Below are positions 1 through 9,644 of a stretch of 64,000 bases of DNA, one piece after another. The stretch is from NCBI RefSeq assembly GCF_000684975.1, contig NZ_BAXZ01000016.1, positions 1 to 64,000 on the forward strand. The letters run 5' to 3'. Each line of letters begins with the position of its first letter. Within the stretch, counting starts at the first letter, position 1. The notes beneath the pieces are model-generated. The model was not told the origin of the DNA. It saw only the letters and a program-made list of their open reading frames with translations, and did no database searches. Origin of the DNA: Paraburkholderia acidipaludis NBRC 101816 (GTDB lineage: Bacteria; Pseudomonadota; Gammaproteobacteria; Burkholderiales; Burkholderiaceae). The translations under genes and the position numbers were made by a program.

Positions 1-532
1 AGTGGCATTCGCGGCGGACAATCTGGCGCTGGCCGCCGCTGAAATCGGCGCGCTGGCCGAGCGTCGCATCGCACTGCTGATCGACGCGACGCTCTCGGGC
101 CTGCCGCCGTTCCTCGTGAAGGATGGCGGTGTGAACTCGGGCTTCATGATCGCGCACGTGACGGCGGCGGCGCTCGCCTCGGAAAACAAGACGCTCGCGC
201 ATCCGGCTTCGGTCGATTCGCTGCCCACGTCGGCGAACCAGGAGGACCACGTATCCATGGCGACGTTCGCCGCGCGCAAGCTCGCCGACATCGCCGACAA
301 CACGGCGAACATCCTCGCGATCGAACTGCTCGCCGCGGCCCAGGGCGTGGACCTGCGAGCGCCGCACCAGACGAGCCCGGCGCTCGCGCACGTGATGCAG
401 ACGGTGCGCAGCGAGGTGCCGCATTACGACCTTGACCGCTACTTCGCCCCGGACATCGCGGCCATGACGCGTCTCGTGCAGAACGGCACGATCGCCGCGC
501 ACAGCCCGCTGACGTTCGCATCCGAGCAATAA
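1..532 (+). CDS. hutH: Histidine ammonia-lyase, C-terminal part (runs off the left edge)
   Basis: Histidine ammonia-lyase deaminates L-histidine to trans-urocanate, the first step of histidine degradation in the cytoplasm. Only the last ~177 codons are present; the frame is open to the window edge and ends at TAA 530-532. The visible part carries the family's conserved stretch around LPTSANQEDHVSM followed by helices typical of the HutH tetramer core. The MIO prosthetic-group ASG triad would lie upstream of the window and cannot be checked. hutU follows 70 bp downstream on the same strand, which fixes the pathway assignment. Aromatic ammonia-lyases share the fold, but the hutU neighbour makes HutH by far the most likely. 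Confidence 0.93.
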   Translation, partial: VAFAADNLALAAAEIGALAERRIALLIDATLSGLPPFLVKDGGVNSGFMIAHVTAAALASENKTLAHPASVDSLPTSANQEDHVSMATFAARKLADIADNTANILAIELLAAAQGVDLRAPHQTSPALAHVMQTVRSEVPHYDLDRYFAPDIAAMTRLVQNGTIAAHSPLTFASEQ

Positions 533-602
533 GCGCGGCAGGATTTCACGAATCGCAGTTCGAACCCCGCAGTTCGAACCCAATAACCATTCCGAGGGCG
601 TC

Positions 603-2291
603 ATGAACCACCCCAATTTCACCGATCCGCGTCTCGATCCCACCCGCACGATCCGCGCGCCGCGCGGCAGCGAGAAGGTCTGCAAGACCTGGCTGGCCGA
701 GGCGGCCTACCGGATGATCCAGAACAATCTCGATCCGGAAGTCGCCGAACATCCGCACGCTTTGGTCGTGTACGGCGGCATTGGCCGCGCCGCGCGCAAC
801 TGGGAATGCTTCGACCAGATTCTCGCGTCGCTTAAGGACCTGAACGAGGACGAAACGCTGCTGATCCAGTCGGGCAAGCCGGTGGGCGTGTTCCGCACCC
901 ACGCGGACGCGCCGCGCGTGCTGCTCGCGAACTCGAACCTCGTGCCGCACTGGGCCACGTGGGAGCACTTCCACGAACTCGACCGCAAGGGCCTCATGAT
1001 GTACGGCCAGATGACGGCGGGCAGCTGGATCTACATCGGCTCGCAGGGCATCGTTCAGGGCACCTACGAAACGTTCTATTCGGTGGCGAACCAGCACTTC
1101 AACGGCAACCCGAAGGGCCGCTGGATTCTCACCGGGGGCCTGGGCGGCATGGGCGGCGCGCAGCCGCTCGCGGCGACCATGGCGGGCTTTTCGATGATCG
1201 CGGTGGAATGCGACGAGACGCGCATCGACTTCCGCCTGAAGACGCGCTACGTGGACCGCAAGGCAAAGACGCTGGATGAGGCGCTCGCGATCGTCGAGGA
1301 AGCGAAGCAGACCGGCAAGCCGGTCTCGGTGGGGCTGCTCGGCAACGCAGCGGACGTGTTCGCGGAGATCGTCAAGCGCGGCATCACGCCGGACTGCGTG
1401 ACGGACCAGACTAGCGCGCACGATCCGATCAACGGCTACCTGCCGCAGGGCTGGACGGTCGAGCAGTGGCGCGAGGCGCAGAAGGTCGCGCCGGAAAGCA
1501 TCGTGAAGGCGGCGAAGGAATCGATGGCCCACCAGGTGCGCGCGATGCTCACGCTGCAGGAACGCGGCGCGGCCACGCTCGACTACGGCAACAACATCCG
1601 CCAGATGGCGCTGGAGATGGGCGTGGAAAACGCGTTCGATTTTCCGGGCTTCGTGCCGGCGTATATCCGCCCGCTGTTCTGCGAGGGCAAGGGGCCGTTC
1701 CGCTGGGTGGCGCTCTCGGGCGATCCTGAGGACATCTACAAGACCGACGCGAAGGTGAAGGAGCTGATTCCCGACGATCCGCACCTGCACAACTGGCTGG
1801 ACATGGCGCGCGAGCGCATCGCGTTCCAGGGCCTGCCGGCGCGGATCTGCTGGGTGGGCGTGAAGGATCGCTACCGTCTGGGCCAGGCGTTCAACGAGAT
1901 GGTGAAGAACGGCGAGCTGAAGGCGCCGATCGTGATCGGGCGCGATCACCTGGATACGGGCTCGGTGGCGAGCCCGAACCGCGAGACGGAAGCGATGAAG
2001 GACGGCTCGGACGCGGTGAGCGACTGGCCGCTGCTGAACGCGCTGCTGAACACGGCGGGCGGCGCCTCGTGGGTGTCGCTGCACCACGGCGGCGGGGTGG
2101 GCATGGGATTTTCGCAGCACTCGGGCGTGGTGATCGTGGCGGACGGCACGGCGGCGGCGCACGAGCGTCTGGGTCGGGTGCTGCACAACGACCCGGCGAC
2201 GGGGGTGATGCGGCACGCGGACGCCGGCTACGAGCTGGCGCAGCAGAGCGCGCGCGAAGCGGGCCTGAAGCTGCCGATGCTCGGCCGATGA
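603..2291 (+). CDS. hutU: Urocanate hydratase (urocanase)
   Basis: Urocanase converts trans-urocanate to 4-imidazolone-5-propionate using tightly bound NAD+ as an electrophile. The 562-aa product is full family length. The NAD-binding glycine-rich motif GGLGGMGGAQ is at about residues 178-187, and the conserved active-site cysteine motif PARICWVG places Cys at about residue 416. The ATG at 603 is preceded by a GAGGG ribosome-binding site. It follows hutH co-directionally. The rest of the usual hut set (hutC, hutD, hutI, hutF/G) is not downstream: the next gene belongs to ureide metabolism, so the remaining hut genes must be upstream of the window or elsewhere. Confidence 0.98.
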   Translation: MNHPNFTDPRLDPTRTIRAPRGSEKVCKTWLAEAAYRMIQNNLDPEVAEHPHALVVYGGIGRAARNWECFDQILASLKDLNEDETLLIQSGKPVGVFRTHADAPRVLLANSNLVPHWATWEHFHELDRKGLMMYGQMTAGSWIYIGSQGIVQGTYETFYSVANQHFNGNPKGRWILTGGLGGMGGAQPLAATMAGFSMIAVECDETRIDFRLKTRYVDRKAKTLDEALAIVEEAKQTGKPVSVGLLGNAADVFAEIVKRGITPDCVTDQTSAHDPINGYLPQGWTVEQWREAQKVAPESIVKAAKESMAHQVRAMLTLQERGAATLDYGNNIRQMALEMGVENAFDFPGFVPAYIRPLFCEGKGPFRWVALSGDPEDIYKTDAKVKELIPDDPHLHNWLDMARERIAFQGLPARICWVGVKDRYRLGQAFNEMVKNGELKAPIVIGRDHLDTGSVASPNRETEAMKDGSDAVSDWPLLNALLNTAGGASWVSLHHGGGVGMGFSQHSGVVIVADGTAAAHERLGRVLHNDPATGVMRHADAGYELAQQSAREAGLKLPMLGR

Positions 2292-2492
2292 GCGGCGCGC
2301 ACGCATTGCCGGAAGACATCGGCGGTGCGTGCGTCCGGCACCGCGATTCGGCAGAGGAGTCGCGGCGCACTACCGTCCGACCGCCATCCATTCATAATTC
2401 GAATACACAGCATTTCAATATTTAATTTGTCGATGATGCGTGCGTCCGATAGGGTGTCGATATTCAACACCCATCCGCACGGAGCCCGCCGA

Positions 2493-3341
2493 ATGTCGTC
2501 GACCCCTTACTACGCACCGCACGGCGGCCATCCCGCCCAGACCGAGCTGCTGACCGATCGCGCCATGTTTACCGAGGCGTACGCAGTCATTCCAAAAGGC
2601 GTGATGCGCGACATCGTCACGAGTCATCTGCCGTTCTGGAACAACACCCGTCTCTGGGTGCTGGCGCGTCCGCTCTCCGGCTTCGCCGAGACATTCTCGC
2701 AATACATCATGGAAGTGGGCCCGGGCGGCGGCAGCGAGCGGCCCGAGCTGGACGAGCACGCGGAAGGCGTCCTCTTCGTGGTCGAAGGCGAGATCTTGCT
2801 GACGCTCGAAGGCGTCGAACACCGGCTCGTGCCGGGTGGCTACGCATTCATTCCGCCGCGCACGAACTGGTCGCTGCACAACGGCTCCAACGACTGCGCG
2901 CGCTTTCACTGGATCCGCAAGCACTACGAAGCAGTGGACGGCGTGCCGCTGCCCGATCCGTTCGTGAAGAACGAACGCGACGTCGAGCCGATCCCCATGC
3001 CCGGCACGGAAGGGCGCTGGGTGACGACGCGCTTCGTCGACATCAGCGACATGCGCCACGACATGCACGTCAACATCGTCACGTTCGAGCCCGGCGGCGT
3101 GATCCCGTTTGCCGAAACGCACGTGATGGAGCACGGTCTCTATGTGCTCGAAGGCAAGGCCGTCTACCGGCTGAATCAGGACTGGGTCGAAGTGGAGGCG
3201 GGCGATTTCATGTGGCTGCGTGCATTCTGTCCGCAGGCCTGCTACGCGGGCGGCCCTTCGCGCTTCCGCTATCTGCTGTACAAGGACGTCAACCGTCAAA
3301 TGAAGCTCACGCTCGGCGCCCCGCAAACGCGCAGGGGGTAG
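2493..3341 (+). CDS. allE: (S)-ureidoglycine aminohydrolase (bicupin)
   Basis: AllE-type enzymes hydrolyse (S)-ureidoglycine to (S)-ureidoglycolate and ammonia in purine/allantoin breakdown. The 282-aa product has two cupin domains (about 65-125 and 190-255). The second shows the metal ligands known for this family: Glu208, His210, His214 in AETHVMEH and Gln248 in CPQACYA. An in-frame ATG at 2493 with GGAG eight bases upstream is preferred over an upstream extension that reads into non-coding DNA. No allantoinase or allantoate amidohydrolase lies next to it. A LysR gene begins 15 bp downstream and is probably co-transcribed. Confidence 0.88.
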   Translation: MSSTPYYAPHGGHPAQTELLTDRAMFTEAYAVIPKGVMRDIVTSHLPFWNNTRLWVLARPLSGFAETFSQYIMEVGPGGGSERPELDEHAEGVLFVVEGEILLTLEGVEHRLVPGGYAFIPPRTNWSLHNGSNDCARFHWIRKHYEAVDGVPLPDPFVKNERDVEPIPMPGTEGRWVTTRFVDISDMRHDMHVNIVTFEPGGVIPFAETHVMEHGLYVLEGKAVYRLNQDWVEVEAGDFMWLRAFCPQACYAGGPSRFRYLLYKDVNRQMKLTLGAPQTRRG

Positions 3342-3356
3342 GAGTAAAATGGCCGG

Positions 3357-4238
3357 ATGAAAGGCAACGGAAAAGCGCGCACGCCGCTGTTCGATCTGGA
3401 CTTGCTAAGGGCCATCGTGATGGTGGCCGATTGCGGCACGTTCACGGCGGCAGCGGCGCGGCTTCATTCGACCCAGTCGACGGTGAGCCAGAAGGTGCAA
3501 CGTCTGGAGGAGATGGCGGGGCACAAGCTGCTCGAGCGCGGCAGCCGCGACGTGCGCCCGACCGATGCGGGCGAGACCTTGCTGGCCTACGCCCGGCGCA
3601 TGCTGGCGCTCAACGACGAAATGATCGAGTCCCTCGCGGGCGAAGCGGTGGGTTCGACGGTTCGCCTCGGCGTGCCGGAGGATTTTGTCGGCGGGCCAAC
3701 CACGCAGCTGCTCGCGACGTTCAATCGCAAGCATCCCCAGGTGAAGCTCGAAGTCACGAGCGGATTGTGCCGGGACCTCGCCCACAGCTACGATCACGGC
3801 AACCTGGATCTCGTGCTATTGAAGCAGCGGCACAACAGCCGTGAGGCAGTGGCCTGCTGGCCCGAGCAGCTACGCTGGATTGACAGCGCGAAGTATCCGT
3901 CGATCCAGCGCGATCCGGTTCCGCTCGTCGCGTTCCCGCCACGCGGGCTGTATCGCGACGACATGACGAACGCGATCGAAGGGCTCGGTCGCCGTTGGCG
4001 CATGAGCTTCATCAGCACCAGCCTGAGCGGCATCCAGGCGGCCGTGGCCGACGGGCTCGGCATCAGCCTGCTTCCGGCGCGAGCGGTCACCGCCGATCAC
4101 GTCGTATTGACACCCAAAAGCGGACTGCCTTCCATCGACACCATGGATATCGCACTGCTTCATCGGCCGACTGCCGATACGGCCGTCACGGAGCTGGCGC
4201 GGGCGTTGTCACGGATGTTCGGAACGCCGCGGCGGTAA
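3357..4238 (+). CDS. LysR-family transcriptional regulator
   Basis: A 293-aa LysR-type protein: an N-terminal winged helix-turn-helix (about 13-72, with the typical FTAAAARLHSTQSTVSQKVQ recognition region and LLERGSR wing) followed by a LysR substrate-binding domain. It starts 15 bp after the ureidoglycine aminohydrolase stop codon and reads in the same direction, so it is likely part of that transcript. Its inducer cannot be read from sequence; control of ureide or neighbouring nitrogen genes is an inference from position. It converges on the DUF934 gene with only 8 bp between stop codons. Confidence 0.9.
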   Translation: MKGNGKARTPLFDLDLLRAIVMVADCGTFTAAAARLHSTQSTVSQKVQRLEEMAGHKLLERGSRDVRPTDAGETLLAYARRMLALNDEMIESLAGEAVGSTVRLGVPEDFVGGPTTQLLATFNRKHPQVKLEVTSGLCRDLAHSYDHGNLDLVLLKQRHNSREAVACWPEQLRWIDSAKYPSIQRDPVPLVAFPPRGLYRDDMTNAIEGLGRRWRMSFISTSLSGIQAAVADGLGISLLPARAVTADHVVLTPKSGLPSIDTMDIALLHRPTADTAVTELARALSRMFGTPRR

Positions 4239-4246
4239 GGCTCACG

Positions 4247-4668
4247 TCAGTCGCACCGCACTTGTTCAGCTTCAGCCTCGCTTGACACTTTTGCCCGCCA
4301 CGGCGCCTCTCGCAAGACATCCCCCTGGTAGAACGCGCGAAACCGTTCAAGCTGGCGCAGCGCGTCCTCCATGGCAACCCCATCGCTCAGCACCGCACTC
4401 GAAAATCCCATGCGCTCCATCTGCAGCAGTTGGTCGCCAAGCACCTCGCCTGTCGCGCGCAAGTCGCCGCCAAACCCGAGCCGGCGCCGGATCAGATAAG
4501 CCTGGCTATAGGCGCGTCCATCGGTGAACGAAGGAAACTGAAGCTCCACGCGCGACGCGCCGGCGATGGCGTCGGCGTGGTCAAGCGGATCGGCGTCGTT
4601 GGCAAGAACCAGTACGGATGACGAAACATCCGCAGTCTGTTCGAGGGCGCCAAGGAGATGAATACGCG

Positions 4669-4672
<4 letters not shown>
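4247..4672 (-). CDS. DUF934 protein, sulfite-reductase partner
   Basis: A 141-aa DUF934 (PF06073) protein, recognisable from the LQFPSFTDGRAYSQAYLIR and GDLRATGEVLGDQL motifs. In Burkholderiales the family is almost always encoded directly downstream of a cysI-like gene and is thought to help the sulfite reductase obtain electrons or assemble; its exact role is unproven. Here the start codon overlaps the end of the reductase gene by 4 bp, implying translational coupling. No cysH or cysD/N follows, unlike the usual assimilatory sulfate cluster. Confidence 0.85.
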
Positions 4673-6459
<1,787 letters not shown>

Positions 6460-6603
6460 GGTGACTGCGAGGGGCCGGGAACAGGAGAAGAGGGACGCCA
6501 CGACGGTATCGCGTCGGCATCCGGCCCTCAAGCAGCAGATGCAGCAAAAATGAGCGCAGCAGATGGCGTGCGCGCAACAGCACTCAGCGGCGCCCAGTTG
6601 GCT

Positions 6604-8025
6604 TCAGCTCCGCGCGCGTACCTCGGGATGCACGAGCAGGGTCCCCAGCGTGCGAATGGCTTCTTCGATGCGCGCCGACCACGGGTGCCCGTAATTGAGG
6701 CGAATGCAGTTTTCAAACGCGTGCGCGGCGGAAAACATCGGGCCGGGCGCGACGCTGATACCGTGCTCGATCGCGAGGCGATGCAATGCCATGGCGTCGA
6801 TGGCTTCGGGAAACGTGAGCCAGAGGAAATAGCCGCCTTCCGGGGCGGACTGCTGCGTGCCGACGGGCAGCCAGCGCCGGATCGCCTGCGACATGGCCTC
6901 GCGATGGCTTTGCATCGCGAGGCGGATCTTCTTCAGATGGCGCTCGTAACCGCCGTGTTCCAGGTAATCCGCTATGCCAGCCTGAACCGGGATGCTGGCC
7001 GAAAGCGTCGTCATCAGCTTGAGGCGCTGCACGCGCGCGGCGAAGCGCCCGGCGCTCGCCCAGCCAATGCGGTAGCCGGGCGCGAGCGTCTTCGAAAACG
7101 AGCTGCAGTGCATGACGAAGCCGTGACGGTCGAATGCCTTGGCAGGCGGCGGATAGCTGGGCGAGTAGTGCAGTTCGCCGTAGACGTCGTCCTCGATGAG
7201 CGGGACCTCGTGTTGCGCCAGCAGGTCGACGAGCGCCTGCTTTTTCGCGGCGCTCAGCGTGACGCCGGTAGGGTTCTGGAAATTCGTCATGAACCAGCAG
7301 GCGCGGATGGGATGCCTCGCGAGTGCCTCCGCCAGCGCTTCGAGGTCGAGTCCGGTCAAGGTGTCCACGGGGATCTCGACGGCACGCAGGCCAAGGCGCT
7401 CGATGGCCTGTAGCGCGCCATAAAAGCCAGGAGATTCGACCGCGACGACGTCGCCCGGCTGCGTCACGGCCATCAGGCAGAGATTCAATGCTTCGAGCGC
7501 GCCGTTTGTGACGACGATATCCTCGGCCGGCTGCGAGATGCCGACGCGCATATAGCGCAGCGCAATCTGGCGCCGCAGATTTTCGTTGCCGGGCGGCAGG
7601 TCGACCACGGTGCTCCACGGACTGACGCTGCGCGCCGCCTGGCCCAACGACTTCGCAAGACGCGCAAGCGGAAAAAGCAGGGGTGAAGGGAAGGCCGAGC
7701 CGAGCGGCACGATGCCCGGCCGCTTGGCGGCGTCGAGCACCGAGAAGACGAGCTCGCTGATATCGACGGTGGCGGACTCGCCGGTCGTGCTACGCGTTGC
7801 GGGCTTGCCGCCCGTGGCCGGCGGGTTGACGAAATAGCCCGACCGCTCCGCGGCGCGCACGAGGCCCCACTGCTCGAGCAGATAGTAAGCGCGCGTCACC
7901 GTCGACTGGCTGACGCCGTGCTGGGCAATGAGCTGACGCAGCGACGGCATGCGCGAGCCGGGCACCAGATTGCCTGAGCGGATCTCGGCAGCCATGCTTT
8001 TGGCGAGGCGTTCGTAGCGGGTCAT
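6604..8025 (-). CDS. MocR-type regulator: GntR winged helix fused to PLP aminotransferase fold
   Basis: A 473-aa MocR/PdxR-class regulator. Residues about 1-75 are a GntR winged helix-turn-helix (RYERLAKSMAAEIRSGNLVPGSRMPSLRQ...); from about 110 onward is a class I aminotransferase fold with the PLP lysine in the SFSKTLAPGYRIGW motif. Such proteins usually use PLP or an amino-compound adduct as a sensor rather than for catalysis. The ATG at 8025 (preceded by AAAGAG) is chosen because it places the GntR domain at the start. It lies 144 bp upstream of the CysI-like reductase gene on the same strand, so it may regulate or be co-transcribed with it. Confidence 0.88.
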   Translation of the reverse strand: MTRYERLAKSMAAEIRSGNLVPGSRMPSLRQLIAQHGVSQSTVTRAYYLLEQWGLVRAAERSGYFVNPPATGGKPATRSTTGESATVDISELVFSVLDAAKRPGIVPLGSAFPSPLLFPLARLAKSLGQAARSVSPWSTVVDLPPGNENLRRQIALRYMRVGISQPAEDIVVTNGALEALNLCLMAVTQPGDVVAVESPGFYGALQAIERLGLRAVEIPVDTLTGLDLEALAEALARHPIRACWFMTNFQNPTGVTLSAAKKQALVDLLAQHEVPLIEDDVYGELHYSPSYPPPAKAFDRHGFVMHCSSFSKTLAPGYRIGWASAGRFAARVQRLKLMTTLSASIPVQAGIADYLEHGGYERHLKKIRLAMQSHREAMSQAIRRWLPVGTQQSAPEGGYFLWLTFPEAIDAMALHRLAIEHGISVAPGPMFSAAHAFENCIRLNYGHPWSARIEEAIRTLGTLLVHPEVRARS

Positions 8026-8383
8026 TCGTTCTCTTTCGATGCTGGGCGTTCGATTCGATACCGCGTGTTCCGGCTCGATTTTCATACGTCTCGCCGGGCT
8101 TGGGAAGCGATCTGCTGCGGCGATTTTCTCGCCGTCTGCTGCTATACGATGCCGGCCGCGGCGCGCAACATGGCGTCCAGCGCGCATCGAAGTCCGGGTC
8201 TGTTCTCCCGGGATGCGCCGGGATTACTGCGCGAGTGCCCGGACCATCACCCTAAACCCGCAGAGCTTGCGGCTCCAATGCCTGTAGCGCGGCAAGCGCT
8301 TCGCCCCGGTGCATATGTGCCGGGGCATTTTCGCCTCGACGGCCGGGCAGCGTGCCTTGGGACCGGGCGAAATGGAGAAAACG
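8026..8383. other. Intergenic region with a GC-rich hairpin
   Basis: About 360 bp between the divergent MocR regulator and the DUF2970 gene. I see no convincing coding frame. It should hold the promoters of both genes. A 7-bp GC hairpin at 8303-8326 is described separately. Confidence 0.6.
8303..8326 (+). other. GC-rich stem-loop upstream of the DUF2970 gene
   Basis: GCCCCGG (8303-8309) pairs perfectly with CCGGGGC (8320-8326) around a 10-nt loop, followed by ATTTTC. It lies 57 bp before the small membrane protein start. It could be a leader hairpin or attenuator-like terminator in the 5' untranslated region; the U-run is short, so termination is uncertain. Confidence 0.4.
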
Positions 8384-8587
8384 ATGGAATTCTTGCGCCT
8401 GGTGCGTATTGTCTTGTGGAGCTTCTTCGGCGTGCGCAAAAGCGCGGCGCACGAAGCCGATTTCGCCAAGGTGAAGTTCAGCTTGCTGCCGGTGGTAGCT
8501 GTTGGACTCGCGGCAGCCATTGCCGGCGCCATTCTTGGCGTGGTGCTGCTGGTCGCGCATTCTACGGGCACGGTTCAAGGCTTTTAA
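8384..8587 (+). CDS. Small DUF2970 membrane protein
   Basis: A 67-aa protein with the DUF2970 signature: an amphipathic start with VLWSFFGVRKSAAHEADFAK, then one hydrophobic transmembrane segment of about 25 residues (VVAVGLAAAIAGAILGVVLL). The family is widespread in Beta- and Gammaproteobacteria and has no known function; it is often near respiratory or central genes. The ATG at 8384 has GGAG six bases upstream; an alternative ATG at 8372 would add four residues. It stands alone, divergent from the MocR gene and convergent with the following LysR gene (13-bp gap). Confidence 0.8.
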   Translation: MEFLRLVRIVLWSFFGVRKSAAHEADFAKVKFSLLPVVAVGLAAAIAGAILGVVLLVAHSTGTVQGF

Positions 8588-8600
8588 GAGCGCGTGCCGG

Positions 8601-9503
8601 CTAACGGTTCAACGAAGCATGGGCGCGCAGGCGCTCGGTCGCCAGATCGAGAAATGCGCGCACCTTGCGTGTAGGGTGACGGCCCTCGCGGTGCAGCAGG
8701 TGAATCGGCGACGGCGGCGGCTCGTGATCGGCCAGGATGATCTGCAGTTGCCCCGAATCGAGCTGCTGCGCGATCTGGTAGGACAGCACTTGCGTCACGC
8801 CGAAGCCGTCTACGGCAGACGCTATCGCCGAATCGTTGGTCGTAGTCGAGAGCCGCGCGCGCAACTGCGACCCGGCGCGCTGCGACCCGGCGCCGAAGCG
8901 CCATTCGGATAGCGACGAAGCGCCGGCCGCCGAAATCAGCACATGCTGATCAAGCTCGCCCGGCGTCCGCGGCGCCCCATGCCGGGCCAGATATTCGGGC
9001 GACGCACAAACCACGCGCCGCACGCTGCCTACGCGTATGGCCTGCATCGACGAATCGGCGAGTTGCCCGATCCGCACGGCGACGTCGATACCTTCGTCGA
9101 GCATATTGACGACGCGGTCGAGAAACCAGGAGCGCACGTCGACCTCCTCATACATGCGCAGATAGTCGAGCACGATGGGCGTCACGTAGATCCGGCCGAA
9201 CAGCACCGAGGCGGTCAGCGTCAACAGTCCGCGCGGCAGTTGCTGCGCGCCGGCGACGGCAAGATTGGCCTCCTCCAGATCGCTGAGGATGCGGCGGCAA
9301 CTGTCCGCGTAGCCGGCCCCGGCGTCGGTGACGCGGACGATGCGCGTGGTACGGGTAAGCAAGCGCACCCCGAGATCGTTTTCGAGTTCGCTCACCATGC
9401 GCGTGACGACGGAAGGCGACACGTGAAGCTTGCGCGCCGCCGCTGCAAACCCCCCGGTGTCGACCACGGAGAGAAACGCGGTCATGGCCTGCAGACGGTC
9501 CAT
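8601..9503 (-). CDS. LysR-family transcriptional regulator
   Basis: A 300-aa LysR protein starting at ATG 9503 (MDRLQAMTAFLSVVDTGGF), the usual N-terminus of the DhcR/AaeR-like subgroup. The winged helix-turn-helix covers about 1-60 and the periplasmic-binding-protein-like effector domain about 90-290 (VDVRSWFLDRVVNMLDEGIDVAVRIG). An open extension upstream of the ATG has no family similarity. Its neighbours, a DUF2970 peptide and the multidomain reductase, do not reveal a clear target; the reductase operon 140 bp away on the same strand is possible. Confidence 0.9.
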   Translation of the reverse strand: MDRLQAMTAFLSVVDTGGFAAAARKLHVSPSVVTRMVSELENDLGVRLLTRTTRIVRVTDAGAGYADSCRRILSDLEEANLAVAGAQQLPRGLLTLTASVLFGRIYVTPIVLDYLRMYEEVDVRSWFLDRVVNMLDEGIDVAVRIGQLADSSMQAIRVGSVRRVVCASPEYLARHGAPRTPGELDQHVLISAAGASSLSEWRFGAGSQRAGSQLRARLSTTTNDSAIASAVDGFGVTQVLSYQIAQQLDSGQLQIILADHEPPPSPIHLLHREGRHPTRKVRAFLDLATERLRAHASLNR

Positions 9504-9644
9504 AGGAAACGGTGATCTGCCTCCCGGCAGACGCTCAGTATCAGATGGCCGCAGTATATACAGTCGGGCGCCGTTGAGCCCGGTCGGGGAGGGCCGCACA
9601 GGGCGTGGACCGCCGCGATTACGCGTTCGCGCGGCCGCAGGGCA

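Noticed and set aside
546..2306. 586-codon minus-strand frame opposite hutU
   Set aside because: hutU is unmistakable on the plus strand; the opposite frame is Arg/His-rich and featureless.
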